DNA from: Desulfobulbus alkaliphilus
GTDB lineage: Bacteria > Desulfobacterota > Desulfobulbia > Desulfobulbales > Desulfobulbaceae
Length of the DNA stretch: 64,000 nt
Reading direction: 5' to 3'
NCBI RefSeq assembly: GCF_016918545.1
Contig: NZ_JAFFQC010000002.1
Location: 1 to 64,000 of the forward strand
Shown here: positions 15,916-26,126 of the stretch, piece after piece
How the letters are laid out: the number at the start of each line of letters is the position of its first letter
How positions within the stretch are numbered: the stretch's first letter is position 1
Notes under the pieces: model-generated
Told to the model about the DNA's origin: nothing
Seen by the model: the letters and a program-made list of their open reading frames with translations, nothing else
Databases searched by the model: none
Position numbers and translations under genes: made by a program

Positions 15916-16713
15916 TTATTCCCTATTATCAACATCACCGACAGCGTCGTATCCTCTGAGCACTTTCCCCCACTCGAGGGCCCAGCGTTCCGCCGCATTG
16001 AGTCCTTCACGAACGCTTTCCTCCGCCCAGTCACTCCGCACCGTATCTTCCAAATAGCTCTTCCATATCGTCAGCATCATCGGCAGCGTCGCATCAAATC
16101 CTTCCATAGGGGCTGAGCATCCACTGCTGTAAAACATCCACGTCTGCCCCGGTGTGATCCATTGCGTTGCCACGTAATACAAACCTCGATGGACGACACC
16201 ATTGAGAGTATACGACACCAAATGCAGCGCACCGGGCATGGGACCGTGGAGACCAGCATGCGTTTCGGATTGGTCAATTCGTGTATTGGTGACCTGCTTG
16301 TTCTGCAGTGATGCAAAAAGAGGAAACAGGCGCGTGATAACCTCCTCCGGACTATGGAATGGTTGAGAACCGGTGGGTCCGACCGATTGCCGCAGGTTGC
16401 GTATCAGCATGTCTACCTGCCGCGGTGGCATCCCTGACTGAATCAGGATCCTTTTCTGCTGCGTGACCATGGCTTCCATGGCTTCCGGAGTCATGAACTG
16501 ACCGGTGATGCCCATGAAAACATATTCACCGTTGGGACCGTTCGTTTCGCCCATACCTCCTGCTGTGGACAAGGCGCTCCAGGTTGCAGGATAGACGAAC
16601 CGCACCAGATTCCCGGTGGCCGGGTAAAACTCCACATGCGTCTTCAAATCCTGGGCGTATCCGAATCCCGCACCCAAAACGGTCGCCACAATCACGATCA
16701 AAACGTTCCGCAT
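15916..16713 (-). CDS. Exported hypothetical protein
   Basis: 265 residues from ATG 16713 behind CAGGAGAGG; the longer frame to 16845 lacks a ribosome site and would bury the signal peptide. MRNVLIVIVATVLGAGFGYA is a clear Sec signal. The mature protein (VEFYPATGNLVRFVYPATWS...) resembles periplasmic proteins that carry a PATW/PxGW-style surface-exposed beta domain and FSSGC near the C-terminus. No enzyme motif seen. Transcribed away from the 15-kb gene; both converge on the terminator region. Confidence 0.7.
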   Translation of the reverse strand: MRNVLIVIVATVLGAGFGYAQDLKTHVEFYPATGNLVRFVYPATWSALSTAGGMGETNGPNGEYVFMGITGQFMTPEAMEAMVTQQKRILIQSGMPPRQVDMLIRNLRQSVGPTGSQPFHSPEEVITRLFPLFASLQNKQVTNTRIDQSETHAGLHGPMPGALHLVSYTLNGVVHRGLYYVATQWITPGQTWMFYSSGCSAPMEGFDATLPMMLTIWKSYLEDTVRSDWAEESVREGLNAAERWALEWGKVLRGYDAVGDVDNRE

Positions 16714-16962
16714 TGACACGCCTCTCCTGTCCGAAATGAACCAGCAACTGCTCAAAACCCGTCCTCCATATCCAGGCAAGTGCCAACACCGGTAGCAGTC
16801 ACTGCCGACAACACAAAACAAGCCCTGTTTGTTCTGGCAACACACCCGCCTGACCCTCTTAAAAGTGTCTGATTCCGCTTCAGGGCGGCATATAGCAGGT
16901 CATTCCTGGTCTCCAGATGTTGTTTTGGACCCGACGAAATCATTCCTCCAAAAGTTACCGAT

Positions 16963-17113
16963 CACGGGGTTTGTAACGGCTTGTTTTATAAAGCTCGGGT
17001 ACTGTAAGCGGTCACAGGTGCCCCAGATTTGTGCAGACGCGGTTGTCCGCTATAGCTCTTCTATGCGGGCAGCCGCGTTCGTGCAAAGATGGGGTACCTG
17101 TGATCGCTTACCT
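16963..17113 (+). repeat. Long-hairpin repeat R2, copy 1
   Basis: Begins ACCGATCACGGGGTTTGTAA; from about 17005 to 17113 it forms an imperfect inverted repeat with ~47-bp arms (GTAAGCGGTCACAGGTGCCC against GGGGTACCTGTGATCGCTTA) and a 14-bp loop (TATAGCTCTTCTAT). Homologous copies lie inverted at 54515-54680 and, decayed, at 60590-60706. Non-coding, MITE-like. It fills most of the gap between the two minus-strand genes here. Confidence 0.7.
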
Positions 17114-17145
17114 CCAAAAGAATTCAAGACGCCTGTCCCGGTGGA

Positions 17146-20100
17146 TTACCTCCAGGCCGGCGGCGCCATCCCCCCTCGGACCCAGGTGATCCACTGGTTG
17201 ATCTCCGCATGATAGATCGATATTTCGTTGGGACCGATCACCTGAAAGGGACGATGAAAGATCTGACCGGTTTCGGAGAAATATTGAGTGATGACATCGC
17301 CCTGGATCTGGTAGTTTCCTCCGCCCTGCTCCATGTGGTATCCTATCTGTGTCCGGTAGTAAAAGGTCCAGTCCGGCCTGAGCACGATCCAGGACTGAAA
17401 ATACCCCACATAGGGAATCATCCCCTGAGCTTCCCACTCACCGGCTAAAGGACTGGGTTGAGGACCAGGTTGAGGGCCGGGCTGCGGGTCGTCGTGAGGT
17501 TTCGGAGCTGGTTGGTGGTTGAGGTTGGAATTGAACATCCAGAAAACCACCTCAAGGGGAAAGTTCAACTCCTCGGCAATCCGGGCAATGATAGGTTGGA
17601 GAGTCTCCAGATTGAATTCCTGGATGCCTTGCTCCCTGGCGATCTTGGCAACGGCACCGGCCACATCGGCATCAATACGGTTGCTTTCAATCACGTTTTT
17701 GATGACCAGAGGCGGATATCTCAAACGCATCAAGGTACGGATGCCGTTGAGGTCGAGGTCCTGCAACTGGAAGGAGGGGGCCGGAATGCTCCGCTCGAAT
17801 TCCTTGCCGGCCAGTACCGCCATGGTATAGTGGGCCGAGGCAAGCGACATAGCTTGATCCTTGGCAAAAATTTCAGCGGCTTTGAGATGCGCGTCGACCA
17901 CCCCGGGACTTGTGCCGTAAAACCCCATGAGCATCGCCAGGTTACGCAGTGCCTCCCGGCGCTCCCCTTTTTCGACGAGCACCTCGGCATATTCAAAGTA
18001 GAAATTTTCCGATGCCGCCTCGCCGGCCGTCTCCATTGTCTGGGCCGCGCGAAGGAATGCGTCAACGGCCGCATCAAGGTCACCCTTTTCCCGCTGACAA
18101 AGACCAATGCGGTAAAGTACCTCATAGTGGCGGGGGAAGTCGCCAAGCATATTCTGGTACGCATCAATCGCCTGATCCCATTTTTTCTCCAGTTCGAAAG
18201 AGCGGGCAAGTCCGATACGAGCGCCAAGATTGCCCGGGTGCAGCTGCACTGCTGCCTGATAAGCCGCTCGCCCTTCGGCAATCTTTCCCTGCTCGTAGTG
18301 AATCTCCCCCATGAGGATGAAGACCTGGGGGACAATACCACGGGTGACGTCACGCGCACGATCCAGGTAGCCGAGAGCCTCCTCCATTTTGTTGTTCCCC
18401 GCTGCTGCCTGAGCTGCAAGGAAGTGAGCTGTCCACAGATCCGGATGAGCCTCCACCGTCCTTGCCGCCATGGCCGCTGCTTTTTCGAGTTCACCTATGC
18501 CCAGGAGAAAGGCGGTAAATCCCACCAGCGCATCAGGATGCGTTGAATCACGCTCCAGGGCGCTCTCAAAAGCTGTCCTGGCTTTATTTAGCCAGTTCAT
18601 CGCTTCTTCCCGGTTCCAGCGCTCCAGGTAATCCATGCCCAGTGCCTGGAGGCAGATTGCCAGCAGGGTATGGGCATCGGGCGAATCCGGCTGCAGCGCA
18701 ACAGCTCTCTCGGCCATCCCCACCGCATCCTTGAACCCCTTCATGCCGACAAAAAGGTGAGCCAGTTCGAAGCTGTCCAGGTAATCGACTGCCGGCTTTG
18801 CGGAAAGTCCTGCATCAGCCACCAGGGAAAAACGCGCCAAAGCAGCATCGATCGGGCAGAGAAAGCTGTATCCGGCGTAATCTTTCTGGGTATTGCCCCA
18901 GGTGTTGAGTCCGACAACCCCGCCCGTAGCCAGACTGAGACAGGGACCACCACTATTCCCGTGCGTGATCTTGGCGTCAGTGGTCAGCGACTCCAGGTTA
19001 CCGTCCAGGGCGCGGTTGAAGCGCACCAGAACCCCTTTGGTGATGAACATGGACAGTCCGGTCAAATCGAAACTTTTGGGAAATCCCAAAGCGAGCACCG
19101 AATCACCGAGCCGCACCTCGGAAGAGGGACTCAAGGGCACCGGTTCGTAATCACCGGGGGGAATCTTCAACAAAGCGACATCCACTCCGCCGATGGCGGC
19201 CCCCGAGCGACCCTGCCGCTGGTCGACACCGATGAGTTCCGCCTTGACCGGCGGCCGCTTGAGTGAGTCATCCCAATGGATCGTAAAAGACTTACCCGGC
19301 CGGTCATTGTCCATGTCCCAGACGACATGCCAATTGGTTAACACATACCCGTCAGGTGAGATTATGAAGCCCGTCCCCTGCCCCATGTTTCCCAGGCCTT
19401 CGTATTCGGTTTCAACATAAACCACCGATCCCTTGTAACGCGCCACCAGTTCACTCTCCTCCAAGGGTGGCCCGCGACGGGCATAGTCGAGGTGCTGGAA
19501 CTTCGATTCAGCCAGTATGTTCTCGAACATGGGACGGATCTCGACAAAACCGGCGCGCGGAGCCATGGCTACCACCGTGTAAACGACCCCGTCCCTCTCG
19601 GCCAGGTTGACCTCAACGGTAAACTCTCCTTCCTTGTCTTTGAGAAAACCATGGAAAAGAGCACGGGCACCGGGCACGGTACCCAAGGTGGTTTCAGCCA
19701 CTGCCCCATCCTGAAACATTCCCGGCTCAAGTGCCGCTATTGCCGGCAGAAGGTATTCAAGAATGGCTGTGGGACTTTTATCTCCATAAACGGATTCACG
19801 ATCAAGGGGGGAGACCTGGACAGCGAGACCGATCTCCAGGGCATCAATACTTGTCTTCCCTCTTTCAGGGGTAAAGGTATAACGGACCTGACCGTCATCG
19901 ATGTCGCGCAGAAGAATCCAACCCTCGGGGACGGCAATGCGAAACCGTCGGCCCGGGTGGGTGTAGACGCCATCCTCGATTTCGGTCACGGTCGCGGGCT
20001 TTAAATCCCGCGTTTGCTTTGCTGGTGAAGGGTCTATCTGTTGAGGACGTTGTACGCGGGAAGGATCGATTGTTTCAGTACTTTCAACAACCACCAGTGC

Positions 20101-20700
20101 CTTGCGAACATCCGCAATGATCTCAGCCGGCACACCGGCTCGTTGCAGGCTCAGCGCATCGGCGGCCGAAAGATGTCCAGTAAATCCGACTATTCTCAAA
20201 AGTTTACGATAATCGGTCGTATCCAGCCCCGTGGAGCCAAGTCGCTTCAGGTCGGTTGCAGTCAAGGGCCTTGCCTGCAGGGCCATAATCACGGCAAGAG
20301 GCGCTTCCGCACGGGCCAGTGCCACCGCCCCGGCCAGGGATAAGGGCTCGGCACCGGCCGCAATCCGGTCGAGAATCTCACCTACGGGCTGACCGGTCGA
20401 GACCAGATCCGCCACCTCGGTGATGGTTATCACCACTTGGTGGTCTGGTTGGCCCGCAAACAAAGAAATGAACTCTTCACTGGCCCCGGCATCGCGGAGC
20501 GCCTGAAGATCTTCAGGGGCTAACGCAATCGGCGGGTCGGCCGCCTGCACCTCTATTCGTATTTCCTCTTCGGGGAAACCGAACTTGAACAAGTCGACAA
20601 TTTCACCCCCTGTCAGCTCGTAGGCTCGTACCGGTCCAGCTAAAAGAAGGGTAACAGCGAGAAAAAAAAGAAAAAAAGGACGGAAACGGTGTGGGGTCAT
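17146..20700 (-). CDS. Large exported S1-family serine protease with TPR repeats
   Basis: 1184 residues; start at 20700 gives signal peptide FRPFFLFFLAVTLLLAGPVR cut after VRA. Residues ~30-230 hold repeated short EIxDxxxxGxxEEEI-type helices; ~260-430 a beta domain; ~440-640 a trypsin-like fold of the DegP class: TNWHVV (His ~457), VDVALLKI (Asp ~506), HGNSGGP (Ser ~583), all present. Residues ~670-960 are at least seven TPR units (ALQPDSPDAHTLLAICLQAL and similar). After a PKPHDDPQPGPQPGPQ linker a ~75-residue beta domain (GEWEAQGMIPY..FQSWIVL) ends the protein. Predicted periplasmic protease whose substrates or partners dock on the TPRs. Upstream beta-rich domain unassigned. Confidence 0.85.
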   Translation of the reverse strand: MTPHRFRPFFLFFLAVTLLLAGPVRAYELTGGEIVDLFKFGFPEEEIRIEVQAADPPIALAPEDLQALRDAGASEEFISLFAGQPDHQVVITITEVADLVSTGQPVGEILDRIAAGAEPLSLAGAVALARAEAPLAVIMALQARPLTATDLKRLGSTGLDTTDYRKLLRIVGFTGHLSAADALSLQRAGVPAEIIADVRKALVVVESTETIDPSRVQRPQQIDPSPAKQTRDLKPATVTEIEDGVYTHPGRRFRIAVPEGWILLRDIDDGQVRYTFTPERGKTSIDALEIGLAVQVSPLDRESVYGDKSPTAILEYLLPAIAALEPGMFQDGAVAETTLGTVPGARALFHGFLKDKEGEFTVEVNLAERDGVVYTVVAMAPRAGFVEIRPMFENILAESKFQHLDYARRGPPLEESELVARYKGSVVYVETEYEGLGNMGQGTGFIISPDGYVLTNWHVVWDMDNDRPGKSFTIHWDDSLKRPPVKAELIGVDQRQGRSGAAIGGVDVALLKIPPGDYEPVPLSPSSEVRLGDSVLALGFPKSFDLTGLSMFITKGVLVRFNRALDGNLESLTTDAKITHGNSGGPCLSLATGGVVGLNTWGNTQKDYAGYSFLCPIDAALARFSLVADAGLSAKPAVDYLDSFELAHLFVGMKGFKDAVGMAERAVALQPDSPDAHTLLAICLQALGMDYLERWNREEAMNWLNKARTAFESALERDSTHPDALVGFTAFLLGIGELEKAAAMAARTVEAHPDLWTAHFLAAQAAAGNNKMEEALGYLDRARDVTRGIVPQVFILMGEIHYEQGKIAEGRAAYQAAVQLHPGNLGARIGLARSFELEKKWDQAIDAYQNMLGDFPRHYEVLYRIGLCQREKGDLDAAVDAFLRAAQTMETAGEAASENFYFEYAEVLVEKGERREALRNLAMLMGFYGTSPGVVDAHLKAAEIFAKDQAMSLASAHYTMAVLAGKEFERSIPAPSFQLQDLDLNGIRTLMRLRYPPLVIKNVIESNRIDADVAGAVAKIAREQGIQEFNLETLQPIIARIAEELNFPLEVVFWMFNSNLNHQPAPKPHDDPQPGPQPGPQPSPLAGEWEAQGMIPYVGYFQSWIVLRPDWTFYYRTQIGYHMEQGGGNYQIQGDVITQYFSETGQIFHRPFQVIGPNEISIYHAEINQWITWVRGGMAPPAWR

Positions 20701-21495
20701 GGCTGCCTCCCGGGAAGAAATGGATATTGAGCAGTCTCGCACCAGAAATCTTCTTATGGATCCGCAATGCGGATCATCCTCGCCGGTCAGCCCTGCCATC
20801 CCCGCACACATCGCAGGGTATGTGTTGCCGCGGAGGGACATGTGCCTCTTTGTAACCCGCATGCAGCCAACCGGGGTACGACTTCAGCGGTCCTCTTCCC
20901 CTGCTGACGAGAGTAGACCGCAGTATGAGCAACCGGTCGATCACCCATTTTTTTCCAAATATCGTGTTCTGAATCGAGGCGAGCTGGAGCATTCAATCAG
21001 AGGGGGGAGGAGAGCCATTATTCCCATGATTGAATTGAGCAGCACAACAAAGAATCAGGGAAAAACAACCTGTACTGGAGAGAGACGCGATAGGATGAGG
21101 GATGGATGTTTGTCTCTCTCATTGGTCAATCGTTGTGTAGCATTCATGCAAGCAGGTGTCAAGGCTCTTTTCACAAATGCTCATGAAACATTGAGGAGAT
21201 ACAAAGCATTGCAGCCGATATGCGACACAATGTGACAAGATTGGGCGGATTCGAGGTCGATGCTCCTGCCCCACCCCAGTGTACCGATGCCTGACTTCGT
21301 GACGGCTGGGATTATTATGGATTAGCTCTATTTGTTGCGCGAAAAGTATGAAGACGGGCGCATGTTGTCCTATTTCCCTACGCCCGCAGCTCACCAATCC
21401 ATGCGGTTTGTCATGACACGACCATTAGGCGGCCGTTCCCCAGACGTCCCACGCGACAGCCAGATGGTCCACGAATGGAATGATCGTAAGGGCTT
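20701..21495. other. 795-bp region without convincing genes
   Basis: A 178-codon plus-strand frame exists (20699-21235) but has no ribosome site, lies partly opposite the protease leader and has no recognisable motif. At 21290-21309 CCTGACTTCGTGACGGCTGG is a lone remnant of a MITE end (one mismatch in the first 13 bases). Otherwise nothing recognised. Confidence 0.4.
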
Positions 21496-22518
21496 TTATC
21501 GGCCTGCACCGGGTGAGAAGGCGGCAGGAGCACTTCCCTCTATGAGGATACGGTCATCCCGGCATGCATGGCGATGGGGTTCCCTCTGGTCCGGCAGATC
21601 TTCACCGAGAAAATCAGTCCAATCGCCGTCCACCTGGAATTCCCTGGGAAGTTTGATCCGCATTTCATAGAGGTATGGCCCTTTGCAAAGCAGCTGAAAA
21701 CTGTTGGCAGCCCGTTGATCACCAGCAGTCTGGTTGATCTTTGCAAACAATTGCTCTCTTGAGATGGCGTTGCCTTTGTTTTCAATGATATACCGCCCGA
21801 AGTCAGACTCATTGATCTTGATCACGGCGGCTACAGCGGTCCGGAAATAGGCATTCGCATCCATATCCTTCTGGCAGGTACCGTGTTTGTGCCACTGATA
21901 CCTGCCGAAAGTCTCCTCGAAATAGAAATTAGGCATCCAGGGTTTGATAAAGGCCAGGGTGTCCTCATCGAGCTGCATGTCGTCTGTCCCGCAATAGCCG
22001 TAGCCGTGACCGCATTCGATCCGGTTGGGCCAGAGACCATGCAGGGTGACATGGGCAATGGCCAGATTCCCGCTTGCCAGCCAGTCACACTCGGGCTTGC
22101 TGCCCTGGTATGGGAAATGAGCGCAAAACCCCGGCTGCCAGGAAACCGCCAGGACATAGCTGTCATGCAGACCGGGCGTGGTGCATGTTGCCGCCGGGTC
22201 CGCGGGTGGGGGCAGGTCACTGGTAAAAATGAGATCTCTCACCACCCCGCATTCAGCAGCAACCCATCGCAGCGGATTGGTAATACCCGGAATTTCAATC
22301 CGCACCCAGTGGTACGCCCTGGCATGCACCTCTTTGATGGCATATTCCGAACCGGCCACGGTCTGAACCAGCCCGGGATTGGTCCCTTTGCGGAATGAAA
22401 GGTAAGCTTCGCAGTTGCGGGTTGCCTGAAAGAGACCCTGGACCGATTCGCTGCCATGGGCAGGAACCGTACAGACGAGAAGGATAATCCAAAGCAGGTG
22501 TATCGTCAGTTTTTTCAT
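21496..22518 (-). CDS. Exported RNase T2-family ribonuclease
   Basis: 340 residues from ATG 22518 (GGAGAAGC upstream); signal peptide LTIHLLWIILLVCTVPAHG. Residues ~25-95 form an SH3-like region. The RNase T2 domain follows: VLAVSWQPGFC start, CAS-1 TLHGLWPN (~158-165, catalytic His) and CAS-2 GRYQWHKHGTC (~205-215, two catalytic residues H/K/H), with paired cysteines. Such enzymes make 2',3'-cyclic ends from RNA in the periplasm or outside for nucleotide scavenging. Longer upstream frame is not used. Confidence 0.88.
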   Translation of the reverse strand: MKKLTIHLLWIILLVCTVPAHGSESVQGLFQATRNCEAYLSFRKGTNPGLVQTVAGSEYAIKEVHARAYHWVRIEIPGITNPLRWVAAECGVVRDLIFTSDLPPPADPAATCTTPGLHDSYVLAVSWQPGFCAHFPYQGSKPECDWLASGNLAIAHVTLHGLWPNRIECGHGYGYCGTDDMQLDEDTLAFIKPWMPNFYFEETFGRYQWHKHGTCQKDMDANAYFRTAVAAVIKINESDFGRYIIENKGNAISREQLFAKINQTAGDQRAANSFQLLCKGPYLYEMRIKLPREFQVDGDWTDFLGEDLPDQREPHRHACRDDRILIEGSAPAAFSPGAGR

Positions 22519-22691
22519 ACGCTTCTCCAAATGAAAAAATATTGATGAATAGTAATGATAAAACAATTTTTTAAAATATAATTGCTCAGCTAAAACATGC
22601 ACTTTTTCGGCAACCGGAAAGCACTCAATCAGGACGAAACAGCCTCTTGAAGGCCTAATCACTCCCAACGGGTCAGAAGCCAGATATACAT

Positions 22692-22909
22692 CCTGAATCC
22701 GTGAGCGTTCGTCCGTGCGTCAGCTTCGTTGTTCGTGGCCGTTCGATTAAAAAACACTTTATCGGACGGTTACGGGCAATGAAGATGGCGTGCGGACGGA
22801 TGCCCCGAAGGGCGGCTGGTAAAAGATGCCATCAAGGATTCCACTGCAATTATAACACGATTACAGCAAGATATATCCAAAACAAGAGTCCAGCCGTCAC
22901 GGATTCAGG
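22692..22909 (+). repeat. MITE copy B
   Basis: CCTGAATCCGTGAGCG ... CCGTCACGGATTCAGG, opposite orientation to copies A and C. Best preserved copy; its ORF (70 codons) lacks independent support. The right end supplies the last codons and the stop of the neighbouring antiporter gene (22897-22899). Confidence 0.88.
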
Positions 22910-24633
22910 ATAGATGCAATGAGACCGACGGCAAGCAGCAAGGCAAAGACAAGAGCGGCGTTACGCCGCAACAGGTATTCAACATCGCTGCGCTCCAGGC
23001 GGGTATCGGCCTCAACCGATTTTCGCTGGTGCCGGATCTGACGTCTCCAGATAAAAAAATGAGTAACCTTCAGCAAGACGTACTGGAGAAAATTCCATAC
23101 CCCCCTGGCCGCCATCGGAAATACAATAATCAAATCACCTTCCGGCACGGGCCAGGAACGGAGAAATCTGCTGGCGCAAACAGCCAGCACCAGACCGACC
23201 AGCACCGGCCAGATAAGGTCAGGCAGATAAATCGGGTCCGGGGGTATTCCTGATATCGTCGGCACCCAGGGCAGCAGAATAAGGCCGACCACGCTGACGG
23301 CGAGGAGTAGTCCCCAGCCCAGCCATTGAATGCCGGAAATTTTTGCGCGCGGCTCGCTTTGCGACAGGAGCCACAGATACCGGGCGATCAGGGTGGTGGT
23401 GCCGATGGCGGCAAGACTCAACAACAGTGGCAGATAACGCCACCAGGTCGGTGTTGCGATGCCAGCCTCGAGAACGATTTTGAGACTGACCTTGGCCACC
23501 GCTCCGCTCACCATGGGCCCGGCAAGCGACAATCCTGGCAGGGCAAGGGCCAGCCATAATCCGAATCGCCAATGCGCTGCAGCCTGATTGGCCACGCCGA
23601 CCCCGAGAAAGAGGGCTCCCTTTGCCAATCCATGGTGAAAAGCATAGAGAGCGAGCGCCGGCGCCAGGGCCGGCCACAAGGCCGGTTGATACAGGCCGGC
23701 TCCGATGCCGGCGGTGATGAGCCCCATCTGGCTGATGCTTGAATAGGCGAGCACGGTCTTGGCCTTGCGCTGGTGCACCCCGATCAGCGCTCCTCCAAAA
23801 GCCGCCACAAAACCGGTTGTAATGACACCCAGGCCCCATTGCGGCAAGGCGACCAGGCCAAAGGGCAAGGTGGCCATCCAACCGAACAAACCGGCCTTGA
23901 TCATCGCCCCGGAAAGCACGGCGCTGGCGGGAGTCGGGGCTGCAGGGTGAGCAAGCGGCAGCCACATATGTACCAACGGCACCCCTGCTTTTACCCCGAA
24001 TCCGAGAAAAAAACAGGCGATGATCAAATCGCGATACGGAGCATCCATCACGGCAGCGGGAATGTCAGCCAGCATTGCAGCCAATGGCGCGGCCGTCCGG
24101 CTGGCGGCAAGCAACAGGCCGGCGATGATCAGGCCTTCACCAAGGATGGCCATGATGAGATAGACCCGGCCGGCAAATAAGGCCTCAGGGTCGCGGGAAT
24201 GAATGATCAGCCCATAGGCGGCAAAGGTCATCAGGGCAAAGCCGACATAAAAGGTGACGACATCAACGGCAAGGAGCAAGGTGAAATTTCCGGCCATGGT
24301 CGCCAGCCATGCCAAACGAAAGGACCCTGCCCGCTCATCGTTGACCAACATGCCCTGACTGTATAGACCGGCACCCAGCCATAACAAGGCGGTGAAGGCG
24401 AGAAAAACCCGTGTCAGGGTATCCATGGCCAGGGCGCTGCCAAAGAGCAGCCAACTCAGTTCGACCCGCATGCCGGTCTCCCCGAACAAGACCAGCAGCA
24501 CAGCCGGTACCGCGGCCCACGGCGTCAGGACTTCGACACGTGGCCGCAAAGCCGGCACGCACCAGAACAACAGCAGGAGCAGCGGCAGAATCGGTGCCAG
24601 CACCAGGCCAAAGGCGGTCATGGTCGCGTTCAT
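22897..24633 (-). CDS. Mrp-type antiporter subunit, third NuoL/M/N-like protein
   Basis: 578 residues, about 14 hydrophobic segments. FFLGFGVKAGVPLVHMWLPL, then AHPAAPTPASAVLSGAMIKA are the Proton_antipo_M signature with the conserved Lys and the P-x-S-x-x-L-x-x-x-x-x-K helix; HHGLAKGALFLGVG has the channel His/Lys. A longer charged C-terminus (WRRQIRHQRKSVEAD) than in the other two. Last gene of the operon, overlapping the previous by 4 bp. The reading frame ends ASILNP-stop inside the MITE end, so the native C-terminus was probably altered by the insertion. Confidence 0.85.
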   Translation of the reverse strand: MNATMTAFGLVLAPILPLLLLLFWCVPALRPRVEVLTPWAAVPAVLLVLFGETGMRVELSWLLFGSALAMDTLTRVFLAFTALLWLGAGLYSQGMLVNDERAGSFRLAWLATMAGNFTLLLAVDVVTFYVGFALMTFAAYGLIIHSRDPEALFAGRVYLIMAILGEGLIIAGLLLAASRTAAPLAAMLADIPAAVMDAPYRDLIIACFFLGFGVKAGVPLVHMWLPLAHPAAPTPASAVLSGAMIKAGLFGWMATLPFGLVALPQWGLGVITTGFVAAFGGALIGVHQRKAKTVLAYSSISQMGLITAGIGAGLYQPALWPALAPALALYAFHHGLAKGALFLGVGVANQAAAHWRFGLWLALALPGLSLAGPMVSGAVAKVSLKIVLEAGIATPTWWRYLPLLLSLAAIGTTTLIARYLWLLSQSEPRAKISGIQWLGWGLLLAVSVVGLILLPWVPTISGIPPDPIYLPDLIWPVLVGLVLAVCASRFLRSWPVPEGDLIIVFPMAARGVWNFLQYVLLKVTHFFIWRRQIRHQRKSVEADTRLERSDVEYLLRRNAALVFALLLAVGLIASILNP

Positions 24634-26126
24634 GGCAGCCCTCCCCTGGTGACGACAACTTCAGCCCAATGCAAAGGGGAAAAAGTGAGCCCGGCGAATA
24701 CAGCGGCAGCGATACAGAAACCAGCGGTAATCAATGGCGGCAACAGCAGCCATGGGTGGGTATCGCGGTGAGAGAGAAATTGCTCCTCCGGCCAGGGGCT
24801 CACCTGGGGCCGAAACCAGATACGATGAAGGATGGGGAGAAAATACGCGGCATTGAGTATACTGCTGGCAACCAGGACCACTATCACCCAGCCCGCTCCA
24901 GCTTCCAGGGCACCTATGCCAAGGTACCACTTGGTGACAAATCCGGCCAGCGGCGGTACCCCTATCATGCCGAAAGCGCCAATGGAGAAAGCGATACTGG
25001 TCGCCGGCATCCGCCGACCGGTGCCGTCCAGTTCATCGACATGGTGCACTCCCAAGGTTTCAGCGTAGTTACCAGCACAGAAAAACAGGGTAATTTTCAT
25101 CAATCCCTGATGAACGAGGTGTACCAGGCCACCGGCAAGGGCCACCGGACTGAACAGGCACAGACCAAGCACCACATATGAGACCTGACTGACGGTGGAA
25201 AAGGCGAGCCGCCGCTTGAGATCGTTCTGGGACAGGGCGCGAACAGATCCATAGAGGATGGTCGCGCCGGCAAGCCACCCCAGGGGCTCGAGCACTCCCA
25301 GTCGCCAGGCGAACTCCACTCCATAAACATCATGGACCACGCGAACGATGCCAAAGGCGCCGGCCTTGACAACCGCTACAGCATGCAACAAGGCGCTCAC
25401 CGGGGCCGGCGCGACCATGGCGATCGGCAGCCAGCCATGGACCGGCAACAGAGCTGCCTTGACCCCCAGTCCGGCAATGAGCAGCATAAAAAGCACGATC
25501 AACAGGGGTGAGTATTCCGGGGCAAGCGAGGGCAATACCGTGGCCTTTGCGAACTCGATATCCCCGACAAGTCCATGCAACCCCGCTACCCCAAGCAGCA
25601 GAACCGCTCCGCCACACAAGGTGTAGATAAGATACACCCTGCCGGCACGTAAGGCTTTTTCCGTGCCGCGATGGACCACCAGGGGATAGGTCGACAGGGT
25701 CAGCAGTTCATAAAAAAGAAAAAAAGTGAACAGATTGCCCGCCAGGGCAATGCCCACCGTACTGGTCACGCACAAACTGAAAAAACCAAAAAAACGGCTG
25801 CGGTTGGGTGAATCTTCGAGATAGCCGATGGCATAGATCGTCGTGAATAACCACAGCACCGATGACAGGCCGCTGAACATAATGCCCAAGGCATCGGCCC
25901 GCAGAATGAAGTGCACGCCCTGCACCAGGGGAAAACGGAATTCGTACGGGATGCCCGCCAAAACGCCGAACTGCATCCACACCACCAGGGCCAGTTTAAC
26001 CAGGGCAGCGGTGAGATTGAAGATGCCACGCAGGCGATGACGATGCTCTCTGAGCAGGAAAATACCAATGGCCGCCAGAAAGGAGGTGCTGACAACAGCT
26101 ACCGGGAGCAAGGTCTGGCCGTCCAT
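24630..26126 (-). CDS. mnhD: Mrp-type antiporter subunit, second NuoL/M/N-like protein
   Basis: 498 residues. ATG 26126 overlaps the preceding stop (TGATG), so the 90-codon extension of the open frame is discarded. FMLLIAGLGVKAALLPVHGW, APAPVSALLHAVAVVKAG and HQGLMKITLFFCAG are the conserved proton-channel helices of complex I/Mrp D subunits; YELLTLSTYPLVVH is the TM5 Glu region. Expected to translocate H+ against Na+ within the Mnh complex. Confidence 0.85.
   Translation of the reverse strand: MDGQTLLPVAVVSTSFLAAIGIFLLREHRHRLRGIFNLTAALVKLALVVWMQFGVLAGIPYEFRFPLVQGVHFILRADALGIMFSGLSSVLWLFTTIYAIGYLEDSPNRSRFFGFFSLCVTSTVGIALAGNLFTFFLFYELLTLSTYPLVVHRGTEKALRAGRVYLIYTLCGGAVLLLGVAGLHGLVGDIEFAKATVLPSLAPEYSPLLIVLFMLLIAGLGVKAALLPVHGWLPIAMVAPAPVSALLHAVAVVKAGAFGIVRVVHDVYGVEFAWRLGVLEPLGWLAGATILYGSVRALSQNDLKRRLAFSTVSQVSYVVLGLCLFSPVALAGGLVHLVHQGLMKITLFFCAGNYAETLGVHHVDELDGTGRRMPATSIAFSIGAFGMIGVPPLAGFVTKWYLGIGALEAGAGWVIVVLVASSILNAAYFLPILHRIWFRPQVSPWPEEQFLSHRDTHPWLLLPPLITAGFCIAAAVFAGLTFSPLHWAEVVVTRGGLP

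Noticed and set aside
17458-18546. 362-codon plus-strand frame
   Set aside because: Antisense to the TPR region of the serine protease.
20699-21235. 178-codon plus-strand frame
   Set aside because: No ribosome site, no motif, lies in a region with a MITE scrap; composition does not look coding.
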